The notes below the pieces were generated by a model. The model had not been told where the DNA came from. It made no database searches and saw only the letters and a list, made by a program, of their open reading frames with translations. Of a DNA stretch of 64,000 bases, positions 49,831 through 59,632 are shown piece after piece. The position numbers were made by a program, and so were the translations under genes. Every line of letters begins with the position of its first letter. Within the stretch, counting starts at the first letter, position 1. This DNA is from Augochlora pura (lineage: Eukaryota > Arthropoda > Insecta > Hymenoptera > Halictidae): positions 20,021,412-20,085,411 of the forward strand of contig NC_135772.1 of NCBI RefSeq assembly GCF_028453695.1, written 5' to 3'.

Positions 49831-51243
49831 AACGAAAGTGAATATTGCGTGTTCGGTTTAACTAACAGTAAATTACAGACAGCAATTTTGTGTTCTCGTG
49901 AAAACCCTTCGACAATGGCAAACGGAAAAGTTTGTTACCGGCGCAACACGAAAAAATCTAGATCAGTGTTAATGTTAATATTAAATACTATATCGTGACA
50001 CGCGACATAGAAAATACGAAATAATTCGTAGAATTAATACAAACTTCTCCTTATTAATTTTTATTCGTACAACCCGCCGCAATACCTATTTAGACCTTTT
50101 GAAAAACATAAAATATTCGCGCGGCTCTCTCCCCGGAGAATTAAATATAATATTCATCTCGCGTTTTCGCAACTCGAAATTACACCATTAAAAATTTCCG
50201 CGCGCGCGAACCCGGGACACGAGCACGATGTTTAGGCGGCTACTACCGTTCCCCGCATGTTCCGCGCATTGTCGTAGTCGCGGGCGAACTGTAACGTCAA
50301 CGGTGTGCGCCGTTTCATCGCGCGCCACGGCTTTAAAAGACAAAGATTAAGAGATAAAGCCCCGCATTGTTGCGTACCAGGAGAGAAGAATGCTACGCGC
50401 AAACAGCGTATAAACACGTGAACTTCATCATACACGCTCTAATGGCACCGGAGGGGGAGGGAATTATTTATTTTTGCTAAATTATTCAGGATAGGAAGAA
50501 TGAACGCGCGAACGACGAGAAAGAAATTCAATGAATTTACTTCGCCGGTTTTTAAGAGCAGATCTTCGTTGTCAATTTTAAATGCTGGTTTTTAAAAATA
50601 CTAATGCTAATTTGCTAATTTTAAAAAATTTTAAAAATGCTAATTTTTAAAAATTTAAGTAATTAAATAGAGATTGAAATTGGAAAGAAAAGTTGAAATA
50701 GTTGCTGTGTTCTTATTTTTGTAATTTCAGTATTTTTAACAGCATAATTTTCGTAAAGGGCAATTTTGGAAATTAGAAAAGAATGAACCAGTGAATATTT
50801 AATTGAATTAAAATTAATTCTCTAGAACGATTTATTCTACTAAGTATCAATTCTCCACTCGTTTCTCAAGCTTTTCAATACTGTAAAATATCGCGAATTT
50901 GATATAAAAAATTGAAACAATTCTCTCGCTATCTTAACAACTTTCATCCTTCACGCGAGCGATATTAACAAACACTTAATTACTAATGAATTAATAAACG
51001 ATTACCGAAGTTCCGATGAAAATAATCGAGCGACAGAAATAATAATCTTAGTCGCGCGAAGTTAATTACGCCCGACAATAAAGCAAAGGCGCAGCAATTG
51101 GCTGCTTGGCCAGTAACTGGCTACCGTATCCGCTCCGAAGTAACATCGTAGCAATTTTGAGGGTTCGATCGGTTCTCGTTAGAGGCCGACGCGCGTCACG
51201 CGCGGCCAAATAAATGAGAAAGCGGATCCGCGGGAGAACTCAC

Positions 51244-51402
51244 CTTTCTGAGGCATCCAACGAAGTTGTTGATCCCTTTAGCGCCCTGCAGGGATCTCGC
51301 ATCGGCGCCGCCGCCCACTACCAGCCGATCGCTCACCAAATGTGTGAACGAGCCCGCAGTTTGTCCGTGCGCCGGATAAATCCCGTCGACCATGGCGGAT
51401 AG
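51244..51402 (-). CDS. Nrx-1: Neurexin-1 coding exon B (second part of LNS2 domain)
   Basis: Second neurexin exon in the window: acceptor TGTGTGTTGCAG, 159 bases or exactly 53 codons, donor AAG|GTGAGT, phase 0 at both ends. The peptide begins LSAMVDGIYPAHGQTAGSF, continues through SDRLVVGGGADARSL and ends INNFVGCLRK. The V-D-G-I-Y strand, the R-L-x-V-G-G strand and the terminal N-N-F-V-G-C-L-R-K block are the hallmark of an LNS domain. The Cys of GCL is the first partner of the conserved C-terminal LNS disulfide. Joining exon A (ending VQE) straight to exon B (starting LSAM) gives an uninterrupted LNS2 core equivalent to an isoform without a splice-site-2 insert. From memory, the fly protein carries a short extra peptide at this junction, so a 3n-length microexon could be used between A and B. 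I looked for one on the minus strand and did not find it; it may be in the N gap. Confidence 0.94.
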
Positions 51403-52310
51403 CTGCAACACACAAGCCATAGGGAGGGGTTCAAAGTTCGTAAGGGCTTTTCCGAAAAGTTACGGTGTGTTTCTACGCCGTCGTTGTTCGCCCCGCCTCC
51501 GGGTGCTCCGACGCTAGCTCGCTCGCTCGTCGCCCTTTCGTTCGTCGTCGCGAGAAACCGGCCCTACGGTGCCCGGGCTTAAAAGCGCCGAAACCCGATT
51601 TCAGATTAAAGTAAGCGTCCCCGAAACTCGGCTAACGGAGACATGGTCCGACGCGACGGATTAAATTTTCGTCGACGGCGACTCCGGTTCGACACGCGCG
51701 TGTCACCTTATTTCACGGCCGGCTTCCGCGAACTTTCAACCGTTTAACACGGTTCGTCGCGAACGTGAACGCGAATCGGACGAGTTTCTTACGGAGTCCA
51801 AATTTGCTAGTCGAAACGCGTCAAATAACATTCCACGTCATATACCGAATATAAATTCAAATATATTAAAAAATGTATGTATCAAATATATTAAAAAAAA
51901 CGTGCAACATTCGCGCCCATGGTGGAACAATCTTTCGGCATCGCGTTGCACCTGAGCGGCGCAACTAATCAGCAAAGATTGACGGTGTCTCGTCGTCGTC
52001 CCCACCGCCGAATTTCGACGTTATTCGTCCGAAATTCCCGATACCGTCGCGCCGACAGCACAATGGCTCATTATGTAGCCGTGTAACATAACGAAGGCGT
52101 CCGGGCGCCCATAAACAATCGTGGCGGGATATTAATTTGTCGATGGTACGGCGCGGATAGCCCAGCGTTACCCAAGAAGGGACGAAGACGAATATAGAGC
52201 GGAAAGAAAACCGACAGCCATTGTTCCTCGCCGCGGACGCGGCTGCTCGGATCCTTTTTCCTTGTTAATTAACGATCGCCGATACGGGTAAAAAAGGGAC
52301 GGGGGCGCGC

Positions 52311-52334
52311 GGGAGCGGGAGGGGGTGGGGGGGG
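52311..52334 (+). other. G-quadruplex-prone tract (plus strand)
   Basis: GGG, GGG, GGGGG and GGGGGGGG runs with loops of 1-3 bases, preceded by another GGG/GGGGG pair. Confidence 0.65.
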
Positions 52335-52672
52335 CGACGGTGGAAGGGATGGCAGGGCTCGAAGCTTCCGGAACGGTGGATTTTCTTTGGCCGTGGGCCG
52401 CGGTTGTCTGGCAACGTTCAGCCTTCGTCGCGGGTCCCGTCGCGCGGAGCTAATCGATGTAAAAACGGGGATGCCGAACGAACGAAGAAGAAGAAGATTC
52501 CAGATGATTGAAGAGGGAAAATGGCGAGACTCGCGAGCGTCGCCCGTACGTAATTCGTTCCGTTCGTAGCCGTGCCATTGTTTTATCGTATCGCGGGCGC
52601 GCGCTGTGGGATCGGGGAATCGAGAGACGTTTTGCGGAGGAATCGTCTTTTCGCTGTCGGTGTCTATTGTTG

Positions 52673-53010
52673 TTAACACTTTGCACTCTGAGGTGCCATT
52701 AAAATCGTTCTATCAAGTCTTAAGATCATTTTTAAACAAAGTTTAAGAGCTAACAAAGTTTAGACTGAAAGAATTGTTAAGTAGTGAAACCGTGTTGGTA
52801 CGAGTCGCATGAATTAATTTTTCTTTAGGTTATTTTAAAGATAGAACTTAACACGTATATCAGGCTATTTCTTAACGCAGAGAGCAATCTTTTGTGATAA
52901 AAAATCGCATCTTTTATTAACAGAGAGTAAGAATAATTTATTGACGTCAGAGTCTGCTATGGCACATGGAAGGAACGACGGCTCCTTGTCGTTGTATGTC
53001 AAAGGGTTGA
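52673..53010. mobile_element. Possible degenerate TTAA-type element
   Basis: The left end TTAACACTTTGCACTCTG and the right end ATGTCAAAGGGTTGA lie 338 bp apart in inverted orientation. Both ends are diverged from the family pattern (TTAACCCTTTG), and the right flank is TTGA rather than TTAA, so this is weaker than the complete copies. Confidence 0.35.
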
Positions 53011-53178
53011 ACAGGACTATCTTCAATCATTTCAACAAAATACTCATTCATGTGTTCATATAATTTTTAATATTTCCACTATCAAAAATTTCACCTGTCC
53101 ATTAATTTTTATTATAAATCCATAGAATCTACAATCTAATCGTTATTATTATAAATGCATAGAATCCGCAATCCAATC

Positions 53179-53197
53179 ATTATTATTATTATTATTG
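53179..53197. repeat. ATT microsatellite
   Basis: Six uninterrupted ATT triplets. Confidence 0.9.
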
Positions 53198-53519
53198 GGT
53201 GTGGATAAGTTTGAAGCCGATATCTCGGCGAGAAAACGGATCCGACTTAATAAGTGCGCGGAACGAAGGGTCGCCGATGGGAACCGAGGAGGAACGGGAG
53301 CGATAAAGCTCGTAAATCCGTGGATGAATCGATATAGGGTCGAGATTATTCGAGTAAATCGGCAACAAGGACGGCCCGCGGTGCGCTCCGCTTTGAAAAA
53401 ACAGTTTTTCAGCCGCTTACGGCGACGGAATCGCTGGGGGTGGTTATTGCTCGTCTTGTCACCGGCGGCGAACGCGACCATAAAACTCCGCGTTTAGGCG
53501 AGGGTCCCTCCCAGCATAC

Positions 53520-54078
53520 AAGACAGAGAGAGAGAGAGAGAGAGAGGAGAGAGGCATAAAGCGAGACGAAGATGGAGAGAGAGAGACAGAGTGGAAGGTA
53601 GAAAGAGAGAGAGAGAGAGAAATAAAGCGAGAGGAAGATGGAGAGAGAGAGAGATGAAGCTAGAGGAAGATATAGAGAGAAGTGAAGCGTGTGAGGGACA
53701 GAGACAGAGACAGAGACAGAGAGAGAAGTGAAGCCACAGGAAGATAGAGAAAGAGAAAAGGGGCATAGAGAGAGAAAGAGAGAGAGATGGAGCTAGAGGA
53801 AGATATAGAGAGAAATGAAGCGAGTGAGGGATAGAGACAGAGATAGTGAGAGAAGTGAAGCCACAGGAAGATAAAGAAAGAGAAAAGAGGTATAGAGAGA
53901 GAGAGTTGAAGCTAGAGGAAGATATAGAGAGAAATGTAGCGAGTGGAAGATAAAGACAGAGACGCGCCGACAAGTGAAGCCGCAGGAAGGTAGAAACAGA
54001 GACAGAGCGAAAAGTGTAGCGACAGATAGACAGAGAAGAAAATCGAAAGAGAGAGAGAGAGAGAGAGAGAGGGAGAGC
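53520..54078. repeat. GA-rich minisatellite with a higher-order period near 120-127 bp
   Basis: Almost pure purine on the plus strand. Within it, GTGAAGCCACAGGAAGATA-like segments recur at about 53727, 53854 and 53973, separated by GAAGCTAGAGGAAGATATAG segments, giving a long period on top of (GA)n. Long Ser/Leu-rich frames on the minus strand here are low-complexity artefacts. Confidence 0.85.
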
Positions 54079-54519
54079 TCCAAGTCGAGTGGTCCATTAC
54101 GAGTTCACGGCGAGGCGTCGATAGTCGTTATCTCCCCGGTTATCCTGCTCCTTTTTCGACCCCTCTTTTCGCCGGGGCTCGTACGTCCCGAGTCTCTTCT
54201 TCTTCGTCTCGTTCATCGCGGTTGGCCTTAGCCGGGGGTAACCGAAAGGACTTTGCCCGGCCTTCTTCCCGAGAGAAACTGCTCCCCCCCCCCCCCATAC
54301 CCGGTCGCCCAGCGCCGCTTTTCGTTCTTGTAATTAGACTGTGCTCTCCAGCGAAGGATGCTTTTCCTTGGACCGCAGCCGAGCAATCTCTTCATAATTC
54401 CCGCGGCCTTATCTCGGATGTTTCTTCGCGAGCAAACAGATCTTAGATGGAGTGGGCTATTCCGCCGTGATCAAATTAAGGGGGAACTGTTCGTTAAGGG
54501 CTCTCTTTCCGTCGCTCTC

Positions 54520-55020
54520 GTTCCACATTTTCCACCCCTCGCCCTTTCCTTCTGTTTTAGGCTTTTTCTGTTCCTTTTACTTTCTTCCATTCTGGCTCAT
54601 TCTCTCCCTCCCCTTTCTCTCTGTCTCTCTGTCTAATTTTCTTTTTCTCGATCTCTTTGCATCTCTGTCTCATTTTCTTTTTCTCGATCTCTTTGCATCT
54701 CTGTCTCATTTTCTTTTTCTCGATCTCTTTTTATCCCTGTCTCATTCTTTGTCCTCTTCTCTCTGTTATTCTGCCACGTTTTCTTCCTCTCTTTCATTTT
54801 CTCTCATTACCTCTCATTCTCTCTCTCTCTCTCTCTCTCTTCATCTCTTTTACTCTCTGTCTCGTTCTCTTTAAAATATCTCTCTCTCTCTCTTCGTCTC
54901 TCTTTCTCATTGTCTCGTTCTCTTTAAAATCTCTCTTCCATCCCATCTCGTTCCCTGTCTCTTCCTATTCCTTTCACTCTGTCTCATTCTCTCCTGCCTC
55001 TCCTCTCTCTTTCGCCTCCC
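54520..55020. repeat. CT-rich tract with a 36-bp sub-repeat
   Basis: Nearly pure pyrimidine on the plus strand. A 36-bp unit (TTTTCTTTTTCTCGATCTCT...) repeats 3-4 times from 54636. Open frames rich in Leu/Ser/Phe across it are composition artefacts. Confidence 0.85.
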
Positions 55021-55038
55021 CCATCCCTATCCGCAGGA

Positions 55039-55237
55039 CGACCACTTGGTCGTGTTCCTCGACCGGCAGCCGAGGAGCTGCATTANNNNNNNNNNNNNNN
55101 NNNNNNNNNNNNNNNNNNNNNNNNNNNNNNNNNNNNNNNNNNNNNNNNNNNNNNNNNNNNNNNNNNNNNNNNNNNNNNNNNNNNNCTCGTGTACGGCGAA
55201 AAGGATTTCCCCGTGAACTCCAGAACGGATATGTAAT
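55039..55237 (+). CDS. Possible 3' terminal exon of a nested plus-strand gene, interrupted by an N gap
   Basis: Not recognised as any known protein. After a roughly 500-base CT-rich tract comes CCATCCCTATCCGCAG, a strong acceptor on the plus strand, followed by an open frame reading DDHLVVFLDRQPRSC into the 100-N gap. Beyond the gap one frame reads LVYGEKDFPVNSRTDM and then TAA. An AATAAA polyadenylation signal lies about 140 bases further at 55374. That order (acceptor, coding, stop, poly-A signal) is what a last exon looks like. It would be a gene nested inside a neurexin intron on the opposite strand. Against it: both coding pieces are short, their frame relation across the gap is unknown, no upstream exon was recognised, the minus strand is also open here, and a low-complexity CT tract creates good-looking acceptors by chance. 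Confidence 0.2.
55086..55185. other. Assembly gap (100 N)
   Basis: Exactly 100 Ns inside neurexin intron A/B, following the CT-rich tract and interrupting the candidate plus-strand exon. Size unknown. It could also hide a splice-site-2 microexon. Confidence 0.98.
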
Positions 55238-55373
55238 CTTGGACGGACGTGTAACTGCTCTTTGTGATCGTGTTCGATAATTGAATACCTTCGCCGCTGG
55301 TATATATACCTATATATATGTATAGTATATGTCTATAGGCGAGGTATTCCGGCCTCGGTACAAGCGTATTTTA

Positions 55374-55379
55374 CAATAA
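55374..55379 (+). promoter_or_regulatory. Possible poly-A signal
   Basis: AATAAA in the context TTTTACAATAAAATTTAACG, downstream of the TAA that closes the candidate terminal exon. It counts only if that exon is real, because AATAAA is common in AT-rich introns. Confidence 0.2.
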
Positions 55380-56116
55380 AATTTAACGAGCCCGCCCTCC
55401 CCGGTGCCGATAAGTATTGACTATTGACGTGTTTTCAATTACAACGGCGGACGCTGGAGCTGGGCAGAAGACGCGCGACAGATATTGGAAAATCTATTCC
55501 GTTTTGCAATAGACGGTAAACCGAGCGACGTACTGTGCCGTTTTTTCGTCTTTGCGCGACGATGGGAACAACTGTCACGAGTTCTTTGATGTTGGGAGAT
55601 AAAGAGGGTAAAGACAATCGACAGTGCGTCGATACGAAATATTACCCAGCGGTCTATGCAATGGGGAGAGCGTTTGCAGGGAAATAAGTCACGCGAGGAG
55701 TGGGGGTAGGCAACGCAGGCGCGGCGAGTACCGCAGGACGCCGTGGCGTTTCTATCCAGTGAACTTACGGTCTTATAATGTTCCGACACTTGTGACATAA
55801 ACCTAATTCTTTAATTTTTCTAAATGTCAATTATGTTTTTTTGCTATATTTTTAATTATTTAATTTTGAAGCTCGCGAATCTATTCAAAATTCCTGTAAA
55901 ATCGAGACATTGCCAGTGGCTTGTTAAAATTAATTTATTAACACTTTATCGACCGTAAATATTTTTATATTTTGATAGAGAAAATATACTATATAGTATA
56001 TACTATATGGCATATATAATATACTAGTTTATATAATATTTGGAACCTGAAGATATTGACCAGCAGCGTCTCCTTATTTTTATCAAATACGAAGTCATAT
56101 TCTATTTGTCATAATG

Positions 56117-56196
56117 TACAGTGTGGTCCAAAATCTCGACAAATAAAAGAATGGTAAAAACCTTGGTATATTAAATCAAGTTTGGACCACCCTGTA
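56117..56196. mobile_element. 80-bp mariner-type miniature element
   Basis: Starts TACAGTGTGGTCCAAAATC and ends AGTTTGGACCACCCTGTA. The ends are inverted copies (CAG-N-GTGGTCCAAA, one mismatch) flanked by TA, the Tc1/mariner target. It is too short to encode anything. The CAGGGTGGTCCA-like terminus is the type seen in many mariner-derived miniature elements of insects. Confidence 0.55.
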
Positions 56197-56490
56197 TATA
56201 ATTTCTACGCGAATTAAAAATTCCAATCAAGCGAAAAATAATCGACTGAGAAATTGTTGAAAAATTCTTGAAAAAAATGATAAAAAATTGTTTAGAAAAA
56301 AACCGTAAAAAATTGTTTGGAAAAAATGTTAAAAAATTGTTTAAAAAAATCTAGAAGCCTTCGAAAATCATTTCGATGGAACAGCGTTCGCCTATCCGCG
56401 GAATAACGTTGCTCCGGTGAGATTGAAGCGTCGCCCGTTAATTACATTAGCTTAATCGGCGTCGAAGCGAAATAAATGAATCTCGTTTAC

Positions 56491-56651
56491 CTCTTGAACC
56501 TGCCTGTGCACGACGACCTTGTGCCACTGATTATCGTCGAATCGGACCCGGTACGGTTTTATGTGGAGATCTAATCTACCTTTAGCCAGCGACATCCCGA
56601 CAGCGACGCCGCTGTCTCTCAGGGATATGGTCAGATAATCATCTCCCTTTC
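56491..56651 (-). CDS. Nrx-1: Neurexin-1 coding exon A (first part of LNS2 domain)
   Basis: Internal exon of a neurexin, the presynaptic single-pass membrane adhesion protein whose extracellular LNS and EGF domains bind neuroligins and other synaptic partners. Seen: a pyrimidine-rich TTTTTGTTTCAG acceptor, 161 bases, then a GTAAAC donor. The exon opens with the last two bases of a split codon (nGA), so the intron before it is phase 1. It then reads 53 complete codons and ends on a codon boundary. The peptide starts KGDDYLTISLRDSG and includes FDDNQWHKVVVHRQVQE. The pattern of D-Y-L-x-I-S-L, a G-R-L-D-L strand and N-x-W-H-x-V matches the first half of a laminin-G/LNS sandwich, and the order of exons places it in LNS2. 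It continues into exon B in frame. The preceding exon, expected to carry EGF1 and the FRT-x-x-x-x-G-L-L strand of LNS2, was not found in the remaining 7.3 kb. Identification rests on recognised family pattern, not on a database search. Confidence 0.92.
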
Positions 56652-57829
56652 CTGAAACAAAAAAAAAGAATCGGGACGGTCAGTTCGGATGCCTCTAGCA
56701 CCATTTCGTAATTACCTGGACCGCCCTGGAACGCGGTTTCATTATTCATAGTCTCTCCCCCTCTCTCGGCTTTGAATTTGCCAGGTAAAAAAATTGCGAC
56801 AACCATCGGAGGGTATGTCAAGGTTATCTTTTCGAGGCATCTCTTTATTTACGATTTTGCAGCGCTACAGAAAAATATATTTTTGAAATAATAAATTTGT
56901 TATAAATAGTTGTATATGTTGGTGTATAATAATTATTAAGAGTGGTAGGATTTTATTTTTAATTATGATTTAGAGGTTTTTCATTGAAGTAACGACATAG
57001 TAAAAATATAGGTTTCATAAATTAATATAAATTAATATAATTGACAAATTTTCGCTACCAAATAGTAAATTTCGTAAATTCCAATTTATAAAAATTATTA
57101 AATGGAAAACTGTATTTTCATTCAACCTCTTCTTTAATATTAACATCGAACCCAACCACAAAATATTTTTGTAACAAACGATCTCAAAAAATAAAATTAC
57201 TATTATTCCCATTATCTACTAAATTTCGTTGTTGAAGTATAAAAAGATCTGGAAAGAGTATTAAACAACAGCTGGCAGGTACCGCGGCAAGATTTACGGT
57301 GGCAATTACCGTTTCACCGGTGGCGTTGCCCGTAAATCGCAACCTAATTTGATGCGCCCAATGCATCAGCGCGATAATTAATTTTTCAATATGGCTAATT
57401 AATTCTGTCGCGATTGTAAAGGCAAAAAGCAGTGGACGCGCGCGCGCCTGTTATTTACACGATACGTATTGCTTGCATTTACATACGCATTATTATTCCG
57501 TGCTTATCACTGTACTGCGAAACACGTGTGTATGATAAAAATGGGCGCGTGTCATTTAAAACGGTCGACCAATTAAAATTAATATAGGACATCGATTCTC
57601 TGTGTTCGACCTGCAAAAATACGAGAGATAAACAAGTGTCAGTCTATTTTTACTTACAATTATATGGTATTTGCGTTGTGAATGATTTGGAGACGATGAG
57701 AATACATAACCTATAAAATAACTTTGACATAACCTAATGGCAAAGCGAGATATATATTATATATATAGATAAAATAATTAATGTAGTTTGATTTATGTTA
57801 CTCATGGATATTTATGTTGTATTTACAAT

Positions 57830-57941
57830 GCGTCTTAAAGACGTCCATTTTACGTCTTTTATAGGTCTGGATGGACAATGTGAGATGGACGTCTTATTCT
57901 AGACGTAAAAAGGATGTCCAATTTAGGACGCCTTTAAAACG
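57830..57941. repeat. Inverted repeat with 32-40 bp arms (miniature element candidate)
   Basis: The left arm (57830-57861) contains GACGTCCATTTTACGTCTTT. The right arm (57901-57941), reverse-complemented, contains GGACATCCTTTTTACGTCT with a matching outer GGCGTCCTAAA. The middle carries another GGACGTC. Compact hairpin-forming unit, about 110 bp, with no coding potential. Confidence 0.5.
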
Positions 57942-58705
57942 TTTAATTAGTTTGATTAAAATAATAAATAAAATAAGATAAAATAGATTAAACCTTGAAA
58001 AGATATAAAAATTAAAAATTAACATAAAATGGACTTCTTTAAGCAGTTCAGAGCTCTTTTCATCAGTGCTCCACTTAGCTCTGTCGATCTATTTTTGATA
58101 TCAATTTTGTACGTGTTTTATCGACAAGTTGTTCTACAATAATTATGTTTAAATCGCGTATACAAATGGTCCACAGCTGAAACAAGTTAATTCAACGAAA
58201 CAGGCTCGATCGGTGGCACGGTTTCACCAGGATACAGTGGCTCAATGCACTGCTAGGACGTAAAGGGTGGCAAGGGTTAATCCGGTACAAGTGTAAGAGA
58301 TAATCAAGCGGGATTCGTCGGTCCGGCCGTAATTATACTAAACGCGGAGAGAGTGAGAGAGATAGCGGCGCAGCGACGTGAAAACCGACGAAAAATAAAG
58401 TATCGTTTCGCGGCGTCTTAATCCCCTCTCGGATCGTTTCGGTGCTCGCCGATATACGGCCATAATCTACGGGCTTTTCAGTCCGGTCGGGTACGATAAT
58501 TATTAACGACGAGCTCTCGGTCGCTTTAGCAGCGCCCCTCTCTCCACGCTGCTGCTCTCGAGAACGAAAAGCGCCGGAACTAATGGCAAAGCGGCGCACA
58601 AACGATTTATACACGTCGTTTCAAGATTTAATCCTGCCTGAAATCGATGGACGGGCGAGTGAAAAAAAAATGCGGAATACGGAGAATAAACACTCGACTG
58701 GCCGG

Positions 58706-58747
58706 CCTCTCTCTCTCTCTCTCTCTCTCCCTCTCTCTCTCTCTCTC
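58706..58747. repeat. CT microsatellite
   Basis: (CT)n with one CC interruption, 42 bases. Confidence 0.95.
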
Positions 58748-58907
58748 GACTTGGCAACGTCAAAGCCGGGGCCGTAACCGTGTCATCGGTATCGGGGAAG
58801 ATGGATTACCCACGGCAAGAAACGCTTCCTGATGTTGTTTGAGGTTAGGAAATATTCTCTTCTCGCTCTCTGGAGAGAAGTATAGAGTCGGTTTTGCACG
58901 CCGAATT

Positions 58908-59013
58908 CACCCGAATATATACGAATTTATACGAATTCACCCGAATTTATACGAATTTATACGAATTCACCCGAATTTATACGAATTTATACGAATTCAC
59001 CCGAATTTATACG
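58908..59013. repeat. 30-bp minisatellite, about 3.5 copies
   Basis: Unit ATTCACCCGAATTTATACGA plus ATTTATACGA, repeated at 30-bp spacing. Divisible by three, so repetitive open frames result. Confidence 0.9.
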
Positions 59014-59164
59014 ATTTATTTGGAGCGTATTTATTTTCTTTCGAATCCTAATAAGTCATTTTTTAATAAATTAATAGTGTGTCGACCCTTTGCTTGAAAC
59101 ATTAAAGCATTGCAGATTTTTGACCCGAAAATTGTCACTTTTTAAACGGCTGTCATTTAGTTCA

Positions 59165-59632
59165 AAGTTGTCGTAAATTCATGACTCTTTCCTAGATTTA
59201 AAGCTTGAAGTCTCTACTTTAAAACGCCGTATTTCAATTTTTAATACCGTTTATTTCTATAACTGTAGCAGCCTAAATCTAAGGGCAGGTCCGTGGCACC
59301 GAAAAAGCGCCGAGTTTGAGGCCCCCCATGAACTTGGGGACATTTAAAGTGCCATAACTTCGCGGGAAAAAATCGCAGCGATGTGAAACGGCCGTCAAAT
59401 TGAAGAGGAAAGTTTGAATTTTACGATATTCTAAACGGCATGCCGGAGAAAAATTTTCCCTAGACCGTAGACAGCGTTGAACAGTATACTTTCTTATCAC
59501 AAACATACTCTTAAACTTAGAATACTACCGTTTTAAAACGCATGGTATTAAAAATTGAAGTATGTCATTTTAAAGTAGATATTTCAAGCTTTAATCTAAA
59601 AAAAAGATCATTATTTTACGATAATTTTTAAG
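59165..59632. repeat. Inverted-repeat element with roughly 90-bp arms
   Basis: The left arm 59165-59250 and the reverse complement of 59540-59632 share AAAGCTTGAA, CTACTTTAAAA and TTTCAATTTTTAATACC in the same order and spacing. The arms surround about 290 bp that includes a GC-rich stretch. The arm motif (TTTRAAGCTTRAAGTCTC) also appears twice at 21.57-21.79 kb, so it belongs to an interspersed family. No protein-coding frame was recognised. Confidence 0.55.

Larger units (their letters stand above)
41379..51243 (-). other. Neurexin-1 intron between exons B and C
   Basis: A 9865-bp intron with a GTGAGT donor after exon B and a CAG acceptor before exon C, phase 0. It contains a complete TTAA-flanked miniature element (43766-44131), a TTAA half-element (41712), GA, CTGT and CT microsatellites, a 30-bp minisatellite (46247-46680), a C-rich tract at 42672 and a diverged direct duplication at 49753. 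No further LNS-coding stretch was seen. The rest is unremarkable AT-rich or CpG-rich sequence. Confidence 0.8.
51403..56490 (-). other. Neurexin-1 intron between exons A and B (splice-site-2 position)
   Basis: A 5088-bp phase-0 intron with donor GTAAAC and acceptor TTGCAG. Its place in the LNS2 peptide corresponds to alternative splice site 2 of vertebrate neurexins. It contains a G-rich run (52311-52334), a TTAA-type element (52673-53010), a long GA-rich minisatellite, a CT-rich tract, a 13-C homopolymer at 54284-54296, an N gap and an 80-bp mariner-type element. A microexon with a fly-like S-F-C-R ending was looked for and not found in the sequenced part. Confidence 0.8.

Noticed and set aside
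50232..50340. Minus-strand stretch resembling a terminal exon (acceptor-like TTTTAAAG, then about 33 codons and a stop)
   Set aside because: Peptide not recognised, no canonical poly-A signal found soon after, and no partner exon. It lies within a neurexin intron on the same strand, which would require premature termination.
53494..54097. Ser/Leu-rich minus-strand frames
   Set aside because: Translation of the reverse complement of the GA minisatellite. No coding signal.
54452..55085. Leu/Ser/Phe-rich frames of 140-200 codons
   Set aside because: They follow the CT-rich tract and its 36-bp repeat. Composition artefact.
57184..57366. Beta-strand-like minus-strand frame (RLRFTGNATGETVIATVNLA), considered as the missing LNS2 exon
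   Set aside because: Does not match the expected start of LNS2 and has no donor in phase 1. The plus strand is also open there.
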